DNA of 39,425 bases from Flavobacteriaceae bacterium UBA5534 (GTDB taxonomy: Bacteria > Bacteroidota > Bacteroidia > Flavobacteriales > Flavobacteriaceae). The stretch is from NCBI GenBank assembly GCA_002426015.1, contig DINS01000019.1:339-39763 (forward strand), written 5' to 3'. A program made the position numbers and the translations under genes. Shown here piece after piece: positions 8,346 through 17,546 of this stretch. Under the pieces are notes generated by a model. That model did no database searches and was not told the origin of the DNA. It saw nothing but the letters and a program-made list of their open reading frames with translations. Position 1 is the first letter of the stretch; each line of letters begins with the position of its first letter.

Positions 8346-10415
8346 ATGAAAACCAATATTAAAATGATGTTGGCAGTTTCTGGTTTTGCTTTTTTTGCAA
8401 TCGTGGCATGTAAAGAAGAACCAAAAAAAGATACTGCCATGACAGAAGAAAAAATCCCAGGGATTATTTTAGAGAACATGGACACCACTGTTAGTCCCAA
8501 AGTTGATTTCTATAAATTTGTCAATGGGAACTGGGAAAAGAACACAGTGATTCCTGAAGACGAATCGACTTGGGGAGGTTTTGGCGTGCTGCGTAAAACA
8601 ACACGACAAGATGTATTAGAAATCGTAAAAACCTCTAAAGAGTTAGGCACGTATGCAGAAGGGACTGACCAAAAGAAAGCCTTACTGCTTTTTGAATCAG
8701 AATTAGATACCATTGCAAGAAACAAAGCTGGTATTGCGCCTTTACAACCCTATTTAGATCAAATCAATAAGATCAAGAATTTATCTGATTTACAAACCAC
8801 CATAGCATCCAGCAATGCTATTTCTGCTCCTTTTATGGGCTTGGCATCATTTCCAAACGCAAGCAATAGTAAAATGAATGCCGCTTATATTACTCCAGGA
8901 GGATTAGGATTACCTGATAGAGATTACTATTTGGACCAAGACGAAAAGTCTAAAGAAATCCGTCAGCAGTATGTAGATCATATTGTAAGAATGTTCAAGT
9001 TTATTGGCATCGATGAATCTAAAGGACGCGCTGATGCCGAAAAGATATTGGCTATGGAAACCAAATTGGCAAGTCCTAGATTAGATAAAGTTCAAAGTAG
9101 AGATTTTCGTAACTTCAACAATCCAAGATCAATGAAAGAGTTACAAGCGATGGCTTCAGCTGTCGATTGGACAAAATTCGTCAAGGACTTAGGGGTTGAA
9201 AAAACCTTGGACACTGTCATCGTCATGCAACCAAAATATATGACTGCCTTAAATTCATTTTTAAAAGAAACCAATATTGAAGATTTAAAAACATTGACAC
9301 GTTGGTCCACTTTAAATGGTGCAGCTGGATTGTTGAGCACTCCTATTGAAAAAGCAAATTGGGAGTTTTACAGCAAAACATTAAATGGTGATAAAGCACA
9401 GCGTCCTGCTGATGAACGTGCTTTAGGAACTGTTGACAATACAGTAGGTGAAGCCATTGGTCAATTATATGTTGAGGCAAAGTTTCCACCTGAAGCTAAA
9501 GCTAAAGCTGAAAAAATGATTAAAAACATCATTGCGGCTTTCCAAGACAGGATTATGAATTTAGAATGGATGTCAGCTGATACCAAGAAAAAGGCAGTTG
9601 AGAAATTAGATAAGTTTACGGTAAAAATTGCTTACCCTGACGAATGGGAAGATTATTCAAAACTTCAAATCAAAGAAGGAAACACTTATGCACAAAACAT
9701 GTTGGCTGTTGCTGATTGGGCTACCAAGAAGAACTATTCAGAAATTAACGAGCCTGTTGACAAAAAAGAATGGGGAATGGCACCACAAACAGTTAATGCC
9801 TATTTCAACCCATTAAATAATGAGATAGTATTTCCGGCAGCCATTTTACAACCACCTTTTTATAACTATACCGCTGATGATGCTGTAAATTATGGAGGTA
9901 TAGGAGCTGTCATTGGTCATGAAATATCACATGCTTTTGATGATTCTGGAGCTCGTTTTGATGGTGACGGAAACCTTAACAATTGGTGGACACCAAAGGA
10001 TCTTGAGGAGTTTACAAAGCGAGGCGATGCTTTAGCTGACCAATACAGTCAGATAGAAGTGTTGGACGGTGTTACTATCAACGGTAAGTTTACACTAGGA
10101 GAAAACATTGGAGACCTTGGTGGAGTACTTGGTGCTTATGACGGTTTGCAACGTAGTTTTAAAGAAAACGGAAGACCTGGAAAAATTGATGGTTTCACGC
10201 CAGAGCAACGTTTCTTTATGAGTTGGGCAACGGTATGGAGAACACTGATGAGAGAAGAAGCCTTAAGGACGCGTATCAAGACCGATCCACATTCTCCAGG
10301 GATGTATAGAGCAACACAACCATTAAAAAATATTGATGCATTTTATGAAGCATTCGATATCAAAGAAGGCGACCCAATGTATTTGGCTCCTGAAAAACGA
10401 GTAAGAATATGGTAA
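8346..10415 (+). CDS. pepO: M13 family (neprilysin/PepO-like) zinc endopeptidase lipoprotein
   Basis: 689 residues. A lipoprotein signal peptide (FAFFAIVACKEEP, Cys 22) is followed by the M13 N-terminal domain (about 45-440, beginning VDFYKFVNGNWEKN) and the catalytic domain. NAYFNPLNNEIVFPAAIL is the substrate-strand motif, HEISH (His525, Glu526, His529) binds zinc, and GENIGDLGG supplies Glu586 as third ligand and Asp590. The chain ends in VRIW, the usual M13 C-terminal Trp motif without its cysteine. The family cleaves small peptides up to about 5 kDa. The residues just after the lipid-bearing Cys are Lys-Glu-Glu, like the lipoprotein export signal reported for Capnocytophaga, so surface exposure is possible. 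A strong terminator follows. Confidence 0.93.
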   Translation: MKTNIKMMLAVSGFAFFAIVACKEEPKKDTAMTEEKIPGIILENMDTTVSPKVDFYKFVNGNWEKNTVIPEDESTWGGFGVLRKTTRQDVLEIVKTSKELGTYAEGTDQKKALLLFESELDTIARNKAGIAPLQPYLDQINKIKNLSDLQTTIASSNAISAPFMGLASFPNASNSKMNAAYITPGGLGLPDRDYYLDQDEKSKEIRQQYVDHIVRMFKFIGIDESKGRADAEKILAMETKLASPRLDKVQSRDFRNFNNPRSMKELQAMASAVDWTKFVKDLGVEKTLDTVIVMQPKYMTALNSFLKETNIEDLKTLTRWSTLNGAAGLLSTPIEKANWEFYSKTLNGDKAQRPADERALGTVDNTVGEAIGQLYVEAKFPPEAKAKAEKMIKNIIAAFQDRIMNLEWMSADTKKKAVEKLDKFTVKIAYPDEWEDYSKLQIKEGNTYAQNMLAVADWATKKNYSEINEPVDKKEWGMAPQTVNAYFNPLNNEIVFPAAILQPPFYNYTADDAVNYGGIGAVIGHEISHAFDDSGARFDGDGNLNNWWTPKDLEEFTKRGDALADQYSQIEVLDGVTINGKFTLGENIGDLGGVLGAYDGLQRSFKENGRPGKIDGFTPEQRFFMSWATVWRTLMREEALRTRIKTDPHSPGMYRATQPLKNIDAFYEAFDIKEGDPMYLAPEKRVRIW

Positions 10416-10437
10416 TATTGTTTTTAAGATAGAACCG

Positions 10438-10466
10438 AAAAAGGCAGCCAATTGGCTGCCTTTTTT
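10438..10466. terminator. Bidirectional terminator between pepO and the convergent TPR gene
   Basis: AAAAAGGCAGCC and GGCTGCCTTTTTT form a perfect stem around AATT. A-rich and T-rich flanks let it act for both converging genes. Confidence 0.92.
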
Positions 10467-10486
10467 ATAACAGGTAATATAACGTT

Positions 10487-11173
10487 TTATTCTTGTTTTT
10501 TTCTGGATAATAATGCGTCCTTACTTAATTTTGCCATGTTAAAATTAGGGTCAATGACCAATGCTCTATTTAATAACACCAAAGCACTTTCTACATTAGC
10601 ATTTTTGTCTTCATTAAATAAAACCAACGCTTTAAGATATAAAAACGCCGCTTTTAATGATGTTTCATAAGGCTGTTGTGTTTCATAAAACGCTCGTTTC
10701 ATGTCATCCTTTACATTGGCTAAACCATATTCGATTTTAGCTTTTGCGGCTTCTAAATCGCCAACCTGTGCATTCAAATCGGCAATGGCGTAAGCCAATT
10801 GAGGTGTTGGTTTTCTTTGGAACAAAATGTTGTAAAACTCTGCTGCCTGTTTTGGCTCGTTTAAGGCTGCCAATGCGAGGGCTTTTACTTCGACGTTAAT
10901 GTCAGAATCATTTGGGTTTTTCTCAATACCTATCGTATTGAGGGCTTGTAAATTTTTGCCTTCCGATACGTAAACATAAGCAAGTGTATCTAATCTTGCC
11001 TGTGAAGGTGCCAATACCTGTAAGTGCGTTAAAGCGTTTATCACACCATCGATATCACCTTGAGATTTCATTTGTTTGTAAAAGGCTTCATAGTGTTTTA
11101 GAAGTTCAGATTTTGTTTGTGATGTCATGCTAAACGAAGTCATGACAAGCATTAGTAGTATTAATTTTTTCAT
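10487..11173 (-). CDS. Secreted TPR protein
   Basis: 228 residues. A signal peptide (MKKLILLMLVMTSFSMTSQ) precedes about five TPR-like helical pairs (YKQMKSQGDIDGVINALTHL, DTLAYVYVSEGKNLQALNTI, LALAALNEPKQAAEFYNILF, YAIADLNAQVGDLEAAKAKI, FLYLKALVLFNEDKNANVES). No catalytic domain is seen. It is probably a periplasmic protein-interaction scaffold; its partner is unknown. It lies downstream of the Rossmann-fold and M28 genes on the same strand, 67 bases after the former, with its own possible -7 element. Confidence 0.8.
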   Translation of the reverse strand: MKKLILLMLVMTSFSMTSQTKSELLKHYEAFYKQMKSQGDIDGVINALTHLQVLAPSQARLDTLAYVYVSEGKNLQALNTIGIEKNPNDSDINVEVKALALAALNEPKQAAEFYNILFQRKPTPQLAYAIADLNAQVGDLEAAKAKIEYGLANVKDDMKRAFYETQQPYETSLKAAFLYLKALVLFNEDKNANVESALVLLNRALVIDPNFNMAKLSKDALLSRKKQE

Positions 11174-11192
11174 GTTATTATGTATTGAGCGC

Positions 11193-11200
11193 CAAAACTA
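11193..11200 (-). promoter_or_regulatory. -7 element upstream of the secreted TPR gene
   Basis: TAGTTTTG on the minus strand fits TAnnTTTG and lies about 20 bases before the ATG at 11173. No -33 match was found at the usual distance. Confidence 0.35.
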
Positions 11201-11240
11201 TAAAATTTGACAATACATTCTCTTAAAAACTTGCCAATTA

Positions 11241-12080
11241 TTACAGATTTGTTTTGAAAGTGTAATTCAAAATTTGTACCAATTTGCTCGAATTTATGAT
11301 TTTGCCCTTACTAATAGAATGTTGGTCAAACTCTGGAAGAGGTAATTTTTTAGATTTACAAACGGATATATAGTAGTTTTTTTTGGTAGGATGAGGTGAC
11401 GTAGCAACATTAAAAACAGTATTCCAGCACTCATTTTCAATAATAGATATGATAATGTCAATACAATCTTGCTGATGTACCAAATTCACTGGAGCATCAG
11501 GGTTTTTGATGTTGGTTTTGCCTGATAAAAATGTTGCAGGATGTCTGTCTTCACCAAACAGACCAGCAAAACGAAGGATGGTAGTTTTAAAGTTGTTATT
11601 GGCTTGAAGCAACCTTTCAATAATCAACAGTTGTTTTCCAGATTCAGTTTCAGGATTTGGTTTAGTGGTTTCAGTAATATTGGGCATTGATTCATCGTCT
11701 GCATAAACAGAGGTTGAACTGATAAAAACCAACTTCTTTATAGATGAGGATTCGATGTAAGGGATTAGTAACTCAATCTGTTTTATAAAGTTGGTTGTTG
11801 TATTTTTTCGTAATCTTGGAGGCACATTCAGGACAAGGACTTCACTATTTTGTAAACAACCCTCAATGTCTCCATTGATACGTTCGTTAGTAAATTGGAC
11901 TAAAAAGGGTTCAATGTCAACGCTTTGTAATCGTTTTAATTTTTCAATTGAAGTTGTTGAGCCTTTAACTCTTAAACCGTTGCTGATTAATTGTTTTGCT
12001 AGGGGTAAACCCAACCATCCACATCCAATGATGCTTATCTGTTTATTCAATCGTAATTGTTTTTTTGATGATGACTGCAT
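11241..12080 (-). CDS. NAD(P)-binding extended SDR-like protein (YeeZ-like)
   Basis: 279 residues. The N-terminus has a Rossmann motif IIGCGWLGLPLA (about 17-28). VFISSTSVYAD (118-128) is the usual extended-SDR strand, and TILRFAGLFGEDRHP is typical of YeeZ-like and nucleoside-diphosphate-sugar epimerase-related proteins. The classical YxxxK is replaced by ESGKQLLIIE, where the Lys-containing helix lacks the tyrosine, so activity as a standard epimerase is doubtful. The ATG at 12080 lies inside the 3' end of the M28 peptidase gene (38-base overlap); a TTG at 12050 would cut the overlap to 8 bases. The substrate is unknown. Confidence 0.82.
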   Translation of the reverse strand: MQSSSKKQLRLNKQISIIGCGWLGLPLAKQLISNGLRVKGSTTSIEKLKRLQSVDIEPFLVQFTNERINGDIEGCLQNSEVLVLNVPPRLRKNTTTNFIKQIELLIPYIESSSIKKLVFISSTSVYADDESMPNITETTKPNPETESGKQLLIIERLLQANNNFKTTILRFAGLFGEDRHPATFLSGKTNIKNPDAPVNLVHQQDCIDIIISIIENECWNTVFNVATSPHPTKKNYYISVCKSKKLPLPEFDQHSISKGKIINSSKLVQILNYTFKTNL

Positions 12081-14343
12081 CGTTCAAAATAAATGGTTTT
12101 GGGATCATTGTTTTTGGTCGTTTAGGTACTTGAAACAGTGCATTGTCCATCATATCAAAAGAGGCTTCATAAAACTGAATCACTGTTTTTTGTGATGCAG
12201 GAACTGTAAAATTAAGTTCTAAATGGTTATCATCAGCTACATAATACCCAAACAATCGGTTGCTTTTTCGTTCAGCAAAAACAGACGTTTTCCCTTTTTG
12301 TTTTTCAACGTCTAACCCGTTAATATTGAATGATAAAAATTGATTGGTTGAGTCAGCAAAAAATTCAAGTCGATTTACATATCTCTGTGGTGATATAAAT
12401 AGTTTCACATGTCTGACATTATCAATAACCGTATCTTTTTGTTTGTCGACATAAGGGCTCTTCAAAGGCTTGATATTTGCTTTTTTAGTAAAGGTGAACC
12501 CTGTTTCGTATTTACTGCTGAAAGTGGTTTTGTTTAACAATTGTGGTTGGTCTGGTTTATCGGTTAAGTACGTTTTGGTCCAATCGTCCAACATGGTGTC
12601 ATAGGTAGCCCATATGGCTGATTCTTTATCGGCATCCATAAGATACACAAGGCTATTGGGTTTTGGTCGCTCTTCGTTAAAATCGGATTGAATGTGTGCT
12701 GCAATAAAAAAGCCTAACGAGGCAACAAATAACACATAAGCCCACCGGTTTTTAAACCTCGAAAAGCCAAAAACGGAAATGCACAATGAAAATATCAATG
12801 ACACTAAAAGAGTTGTCGCCACGAGCATTTTTAATCCTAAACCAACAGGGAACATTTTAATGAATGGCGACAAAATCATTAAGGCTGGAAACAGCAAAAA
12901 TGCCATAAGAATGATGTTTGGATGTTTTTGTCTTACCAAGACAAAGAGGCTTATCAATCCAAAATATAAAGGGATGATAAAGAAACTGGCTCCTTGGAGT
13001 TTAAAGGCAATAACACCGCAAATGACCAACCACAAAAATAACGGTGGCACCACCAAACTAGCCGTGTTTTCTGGTTTATAGACCTTGTTATAAAGCCACA
13101 TACAAACAGCGATGGAAAACAAAGCGAATGCCCAAATATATAAATGACCATTATAGGTAAACCCATGCAAAATTTCGGCATATTGAGGATATATTACCAA
13201 TAATAATTTCCAACCAAAATAGCCTACCAATCCATTAATGATAACAGCTGCAATTCCTGGTAAGAACGCAACAGCCATCTGTTTGGAATCTAAAGTGCGC
13301 TTTTTGATACCATAAAAAACCAATGCCATAAAAATTAGGATGGCCAGAATGAGCATCGGTAAAATCCATGAAAATGGATAACTCACAGTCTTAAACAAAG
13401 GCATATTAAAGTACACCGAATCTTCATCACTTTTTAGATTGTTTAGATTGGCATTTGAGAAATAGTGCAATAAAGGCATCAAATAACTGCCTTGGTGTTC
13501 GAGTGTGTTTCTGTCTAGACGCTCATAATTGTCTAGTGCAGTATGATAATCGTAATGGTCATCAATAAATGCAAAATTAAAACCGTCAATATCTCCATCT
13601 TCCCTAAACCTAGTTAAATCGGTATCGTTAGGCAACATTTTGTAAATACTATAGGCTAATGAATTGGCAACTGGATACTCTGGATTAGCTTCGATAAAAC
13701 CATTTATAAGCTTTGAGTTTCCACCATTGGTCTCAATCAACATATAACTTGGACCACCACTTCCACGCGCTTCAAAGTTTAAAGCCAAGCCAACATCTTT
13801 TGCCCAACGATGTTTATTGACAAATATGTCGGCACCATTCAAACCAAGTTCTTCGGCATCGGTAATAAGAATGATAATATCGTTTTTTGGAGCTTTGTTT
13901 TCACTTAAAAAAGCACGTAAACCTTCGAGAATAGTGACCACTCCAGAACCAGCATCGCTTGCTCCCAGTGATGAATGAGGGTTGCTGTCATAATGAGTAA
14001 GAAGTAGCAAAGCTTTAGAATTATCACTGCCTTTTATTCGTGCCAATATGTTTTTTGGCTTGGTTAATGTTCCCCAATCTGTAAAAGAGTATTCCTCTTG
14101 TATTTCTGTTTCCAGACCTAGACCCTGTAGAGTTTTGATGATATAATTTCTAACATTCTCATGTTCAAGAGCACCAACATAGTGAGGTTTTTTTGTGATT
14201 GCTTTAAGATGAGATAAAGCACGATCAGTAGAGAACGATGTTTCTGGAACATCTGGATTGGATGAATAATTTGGGATTAGAGCCGAATAGCTCCAGTATA
14301 TCGCAATGATGATGAGGAGTGCTGCTATAATTTTTTTGAACAT
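12043..14343 (-). CDS. Membrane M28 family zinc aminopeptidase (ERMP1-like)
   Basis: 766 residues. An N-terminal anchor (about 5-22) is followed by an M28 peptidase domain (about 40-305): THYDS (His117, Asp119), GASDAGSG (Asp130), DAEELG (Glu164 as base, Glu165 as ligand), NFEARGSGG (Glu191) and HYDYHT (His267). A block of about eight or nine transmembrane helices follows (about 325-565), and a C-terminal soluble domain (about 570-766) is beta-rich. This layout matches ER metallopeptidase 1/Fxna-like proteins and their bacterial relatives. It presumably trims peptides on the periplasmic face. Upstream of, and overlapping, the SDR gene, so the two are probably co-transcribed. Confidence 0.88.
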   Translation of the reverse strand: MFKKIIAALLIIIAIYWSYSALIPNYSSNPDVPETSFSTDRALSHLKAITKKPHYVGALEHENVRNYIIKTLQGLGLETEIQEEYSFTDWGTLTKPKNILARIKGSDNSKALLLLTHYDSNPHSSLGASDAGSGVVTILEGLRAFLSENKAPKNDIIILITDAEELGLNGADIFVNKHRWAKDVGLALNFEARGSGGPSYMLIETNGGNSKLINGFIEANPEYPVANSLAYSIYKMLPNDTDLTRFREDGDIDGFNFAFIDDHYDYHTALDNYERLDRNTLEHQGSYLMPLLHYFSNANLNNLKSDEDSVYFNMPLFKTVSYPFSWILPMLILAILIFMALVFYGIKKRTLDSKQMAVAFLPGIAAVIINGLVGYFGWKLLLVIYPQYAEILHGFTYNGHLYIWAFALFSIAVCMWLYNKVYKPENTASLVVPPLFLWLVICGVIAFKLQGASFFIIPLYFGLISLFVLVRQKHPNIILMAFLLFPALMILSPFIKMFPVGLGLKMLVATTLLVSLIFSLCISVFGFSRFKNRWAYVLFVASLGFFIAAHIQSDFNEERPKPNSLVYLMDADKESAIWATYDTMLDDWTKTYLTDKPDQPQLLNKTTFSSKYETGFTFTKKANIKPLKSPYVDKQKDTVIDNVRHVKLFISPQRYVNRLEFFADSTNQFLSFNINGLDVEKQKGKTSVFAERKSNRLFGYYVADDNHLELNFTVPASQKTVIQFYEASFDMMDNALFQVPKRPKTMIPKPFILNDAVIIKKTITIE

Positions 14344-14411
14344 GATGTGAAAGAGTTAGTTAGTTTTATAAAAATACAAAATAATTTGTACTAAAAATGG
14401 AGTTAGTTTAA

Positions 14412-14440
14412 TTGCTTTATTTTCATTAAATTTAGATTTT
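14412..14440 (+). promoter_or_regulatory. Promoter of the CBS-pair gene
   Basis: TTG (14412-14414), 18 bases, then TAGATTTT (14433-14440), seven of eight to TAnnTTTG. The transcript would start about 12 bases before the ATG at 14459. Confidence 0.5.
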
Positions 14441-14458
14441 ACTATAAATAATTGAATC

Positions 14459-14926
14459 ATGGCTATTAAAAGTTTTCAAGGTGCTCGTAAGCAACAACAA
14501 AAAGAAACAGAAACACTTCCCTTTAGAGTTAGTGATTTTATGACCAGAGATCTTATTACTTTTAGACCAGATCAAACGGTTACCGAAGTTGTAGAATCCT
14601 TAATAAAATATAAAATATCTGGAGGTCCAGTGGTTAACGAAAACAACGAGTTGGTTGGAATCATTTCGGAAGGGGATTGCTTAAAACAAATAAGCGATAG
14701 CCGTTATTACAATATGCCAATGGAACAAGACACGGTTGAACAACGCATGATCAAAAATGTAGATACCATTGATGGCAATATGAATGTTTTTGATGCGGCC
14801 AATGTTTTTCTTGAGTCTAAACATCGACGATTCCCTATTGTTGAAAATGGAAAACTAGTTGGTCAAATCAGCCAAAAAGATATTTTGAAAGCAGCTTTGA
14901 AGCTAAAAGGGCAGAATTGGAAATAA
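14459..14926 (+). CDS. CBS-domain pair protein
   Basis: 155 residues consisting almost only of two CBS motifs: about 26-85 (VSDFMTRDLITF, ISGGPVVNENNELVGIISEG) and about 95-150 (MIKNVDTIDGNMNVF, HRRFPIVENGKLVGQISQKD). Stand-alone CBS pairs bind adenine nucleotides or similar ligands and act as sensors; the ligand and partner here are unknown. The divergent neighbour is the M28 peptidase gene, and the convergent neighbour is nadB. Its TAA is followed directly by the nadB stop with no base between. Confidence 0.9.
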   Translation: MAIKSFQGARKQQQKETETLPFRVSDFMTRDLITFRPDQTVTEVVESLIKYKISGGPVVNENNELVGIISEGDCLKQISDSRYYNMPMEQDTVEQRMIKNVDTIDGNMNVFDAANVFLESKHRRFPIVENGKLVGQISQKDILKAALKLKGQNWK

Positions 14927-16474
14927 CTACGTATTGTCAATATTAAAATAGCCTCCTTTATTTTCTTTCCTATTTAAAGATTGCCCAATGATTAAATGGG
15001 CGACATTTACCATGTTTCGCAATTCGCATAGTGTGGTGGTTATTTTTGATTTTTTATAAAGCTCTTCCACTTCATTATAAATAATATCCAAGTGTGTGAT
15101 GGCTTTGTTTAAACGGTCGTTACTTCTAACAATTCCTACGTAGTCGCGCATTAAGGCTTGTAATTCCTTTAAGTTGTGTTTAATTAATACATGTTCTTTT
15201 GGCATGCTTGTGCCTTCGTCATTCCAATCTGGAAGATATCTTTGTGCGTCCAACACCTCATGTTTACAAAGATATTTGTAAATGTTATGTGCATACACCA
15301 ATGCTTCCAAAAGGGAATTGGAAGCCAATCTATTGGCGCCATGAAGTCCTGTTCTGGTACATTCACCACAGGCAAATAGGTTATTTATGGAAGTTTTTCC
15401 GTGTGAATCAACCACAATGCCTCCACAGAGATAATGTGATGCCGGAACTACAGGAATCCAATCTTTCGAAATATCTATATGATGTTCCAAACAAGTTTTA
15501 TAAATATTGGGAAAATGGTTCCTAAAGGATTTTAAATCCAAGTGGGTGCAATCTAAAAACACACAAGGGTCACCAGATTTTTTTAGTTCGGAATCAATAC
15601 TTTGCGATACAATATCCCTTGAGGCCAATTCAGCACGTTTATCGTAATTGGGCATAAACCTAGTGCCATCTTTGGTGCGCAAATAAGCACCAAAACCTCT
15701 CACAGCTTCCGAAATTAAAAAAGCAGAACCTTCCTGATCGGTATATAAAGCCGTGGGATGAAACTGAACAAACTCCATATCCTTAATTCTAGCTTTAGCT
15801 CTGTATGCCATGGCAATACCATCTCCTGTGGCAATGGCTGGATTGGTTGTGTGACCATAAACCTTACCAATGCCACCTGCAGCCAAAACCGTGCAATTTG
15901 ATTGTAACGTAAGAATCTTTCCTGTTTTCTGATTCAATACATAAGCACCATAACAACTAATGTTTTCCGATACTTGTTTTAATTGATGTTCTGTAATTAA
16001 ATCAATGGCAAAATGATGTGGCAACAAGCTAATATTTTTAAGTTGGTGGACTCTGGCCAATAAAGCGCGCTCTATTTCGTAACCAGTGATATCTTTATGG
16101 TGTACCACTCGAAATTGGCTATGACCTCCTTCTTTTCCCAGATCGAGATTTCCAGTTTGGTCCATATCAAATTGCGCTCCCCAAGCCATAAGTTCCTTTA
16201 ATCGTTTGGGACCTTCGGTAATAACCATGTTTACAACGTCTATGTCACATAAACCATCTCCAGCAATCAAAGTGTCTTGTATGTGTTTTTCAAATGAATC
16301 TGTTTCTTCATCCAGAACAACAGCTACACCTCCTTGTGCGTATTTTGTATTGGATTCGTCTTCATCCCCTTTGGTAACAATCGTGATATTTTTCAGAGGA
16401 AACATTTCGGCATACTTTACAGCCAAGGTTAAACCAGCTACACCAGAACCTATAATAAGTAGTTGGGTTTTCAT
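14927..16474 (-). CDS. nadB: L-aspartate oxidase
   Basis: 515 residues, a flavoprotein of the succinate dehydrogenase/fumarate reductase family. The FAD-binding start is IIGSGVAGLTLA (7-18), then TKYAQGGVAVVL, the active-site region HHKDITGYEIERAL, FVQFHPTALY, SHYLCGGIVVDSHGKTS and the second FAD motif ACGECTRTGLHGANRLASNS. A helical C-terminal domain follows. It oxidises L-aspartate to iminoaspartate, the first step of de novo NAD synthesis, using oxygen or fumarate. The gene begins 4 bases after the nadA stop, so the pair is one operon and the product can pass directly to NadA. Confidence 0.96.
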   Translation of the reverse strand: MKTQLLIIGSGVAGLTLAVKYAEMFPLKNITIVTKGDEDESNTKYAQGGVAVVLDEETDSFEKHIQDTLIAGDGLCDIDVVNMVITEGPKRLKELMAWGAQFDMDQTGNLDLGKEGGHSQFRVVHHKDITGYEIERALLARVHQLKNISLLPHHFAIDLITEHQLKQVSENISCYGAYVLNQKTGKILTLQSNCTVLAAGGIGKVYGHTTNPAIATGDGIAMAYRAKARIKDMEFVQFHPTALYTDQEGSAFLISEAVRGFGAYLRTKDGTRFMPNYDKRAELASRDIVSQSIDSELKKSGDPCVFLDCTHLDLKSFRNHFPNIYKTCLEHHIDISKDWIPVVPASHYLCGGIVVDSHGKTSINNLFACGECTRTGLHGANRLASNSLLEALVYAHNIYKYLCKHEVLDAQRYLPDWNDEGTSMPKEHVLIKHNLKELQALMRDYVGIVRSNDRLNKAITHLDIIYNEVEELYKKSKITTTLCELRNMVNVAHLIIGQSLNRKENKGGYFNIDNT

Positions 16475-16478
16475 CTGT

Positions 16479-17414
16479 TTATTTTGAAAGTTCTAGCATA
16501 CGTTCTATGGGGACTAAAGCACGTTTTCTGATGTGTTCTGGAACATCAATTTTTGGAGATTCATTTAACAAACAATTGTATAATTTTTGAAGGGTATTTA
16601 CTTTCATAAATGCACATTCACTACAAGCACAGGTATTGTCTTCTTCGGCAGGAGCAGGAATTAAAAGGGTATTTGGCACTTCTTGTTGCATTTTATGTAG
16701 AATACCAGCTTCTGTGGCAACAATAAATTTTTCCTGTGGATGTTTTTTCACATATTGTATCATACCAGCAGTAGAGCCAATATAATTTGCTGCATCTAGA
16801 ATGTGTGCTTCAGATTCGGGATGTGCTATAATTTTTGAACCAGGATGTTCTTTATATAATTTTAAAAGTTTATCTATTGAAAATGCTTCATGCACAATGC
16901 AAGAGCCATCCCAAAGTACTAAATCGCGACCGGAAACTTTACTAATGTAATGACCTAAATTTTTGTCTGGCGCAAAGATGATGGGGATTTCCTTTGGCAC
17001 AGATTCTACTATTTTTAAAGCGTTAGATGAGGTACAAACGATATCACTCATGGCTTTTATTTCGGCCGAACAGTTTATATAAGTAATTACTAAATGATCT
17101 GGATGCTGTTCCTTAAAGGCTTTAAAAGCATCTGGAGGACAGGAATCTGCCAAAGAGCAACCAGCATTTAAATCGGGTAAAACAACCGTTTTGCTAGGGT
17201 TTAAAATTTTAGCTGTTTCAGCCATAAAATGCACACCTGCAAAAACAATGATATCTGCATCTGTTTCGGCTGCTTTTTGAGATAAACCCAAGCTGTCTCC
17301 AACATAATCTGCGACATCCTGTATTTCTGGCACTTGGTAATAGTGCGCTAAAATAACAGCATTCTTTTCTTTTTTTAGACGAAGAATTTCTTTTTTTAAG
17401 TTCAACTTATTCAA
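16479..17414 (-). CDS. nadA: Quinolinate synthase
   Basis: 311 residues, a usual size for the compact NadA type. It condenses iminoaspartate with dihydroxyacetone phosphate to quinolinate using a [4Fe-4S] cluster. The likely cluster cysteines are Cys86 (LNAGCSLAD), Cys172 (DGSCIVHEAF) and one of Cys264/Cys267 in CACSECAFM. HYYQVPEIQDVAD and FAGVHFMAETAKIL are conserved substrate-binding segments. No ATG is available: an in-frame stop lies just upstream, and the start must be TTG at 17414 or TTG at 17405. A -7 element and an 18-bp palindrome lie upstream in the arrangement also found at norC. Confidence 0.95.
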   Translation of the reverse strand: MNKLNLKKEILRLKKEKNAVILAHYYQVPEIQDVADYVGDSLGLSQKAAETDADIIVFAGVHFMAETAKILNPSKTVVLPDLNAGCSLADSCPPDAFKAFKEQHPDHLVITYINCSAEIKAMSDIVCTSSNALKIVESVPKEIPIIFAPDKNLGHYISKVSGRDLVLWDGSCIVHEAFSIDKLLKLYKEHPGSKIIAHPESEAHILDAANYIGSTAGMIQYVKKHPQEKFIVATEAGILHKMQQEVPNTLLIPAPAEEDNTCACSECAFMKVNTLQKLYNCLLNESPKIDVPEHIRKRALVPIERMLELSK

Positions 17415-17436
17415 GTATTTGCGTATTTAATTGTTA

Positions 17437-17444
17437 CAAATTTA
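17437..17444 (-). promoter_or_regulatory. -7 element of the nadA-nadB operon
   Basis: TAAATTTG on the minus strand is an exact TAnnTTTG match. The transcript would start near 17430, about 16 bases before the TTG start. No -33 element is seen, as expected for an activator-dependent promoter. Confidence 0.6.
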
Positions 17445-17464
17445 TTGTTAATGGATTTTGTAAA

Positions 17465-17482
17465 TTATGACAAAAGTCATAA
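17465..17482. promoter_or_regulatory. Palindromic operator, nadA/Rrf2 divergent region
   Basis: TTATGACAAAAGTCATAA has perfect 7-bp arms around AAAA. Its centre (17473.5) is 29.5 bp from the nadA -7 element and 53.5 bp from the -7-like element of the Rrf2 gene. The shape (half-sites with TGAC, 4-bp spacer) is like Crp/Fnr-family sites. A near copy stands at the same distance upstream of norC. Confidence 0.7.
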
Positions 17483-17526
17483 GTTGAAAGATCATTTAAT
17501 AATATAAGACAAAAACATCTTTTTTG

Positions 17527-17534
17527 TATATTTA
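17527..17534 (+). promoter_or_regulatory. -7 element of the Rrf2 regulator gene
   Basis: TATATTTA matches seven of eight to TAnnTTTG and lies 12 bases before the GTG start. No -33 element is visible. Confidence 0.4.
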
Positions 17535-17546
17535 CAAAAAAATACT

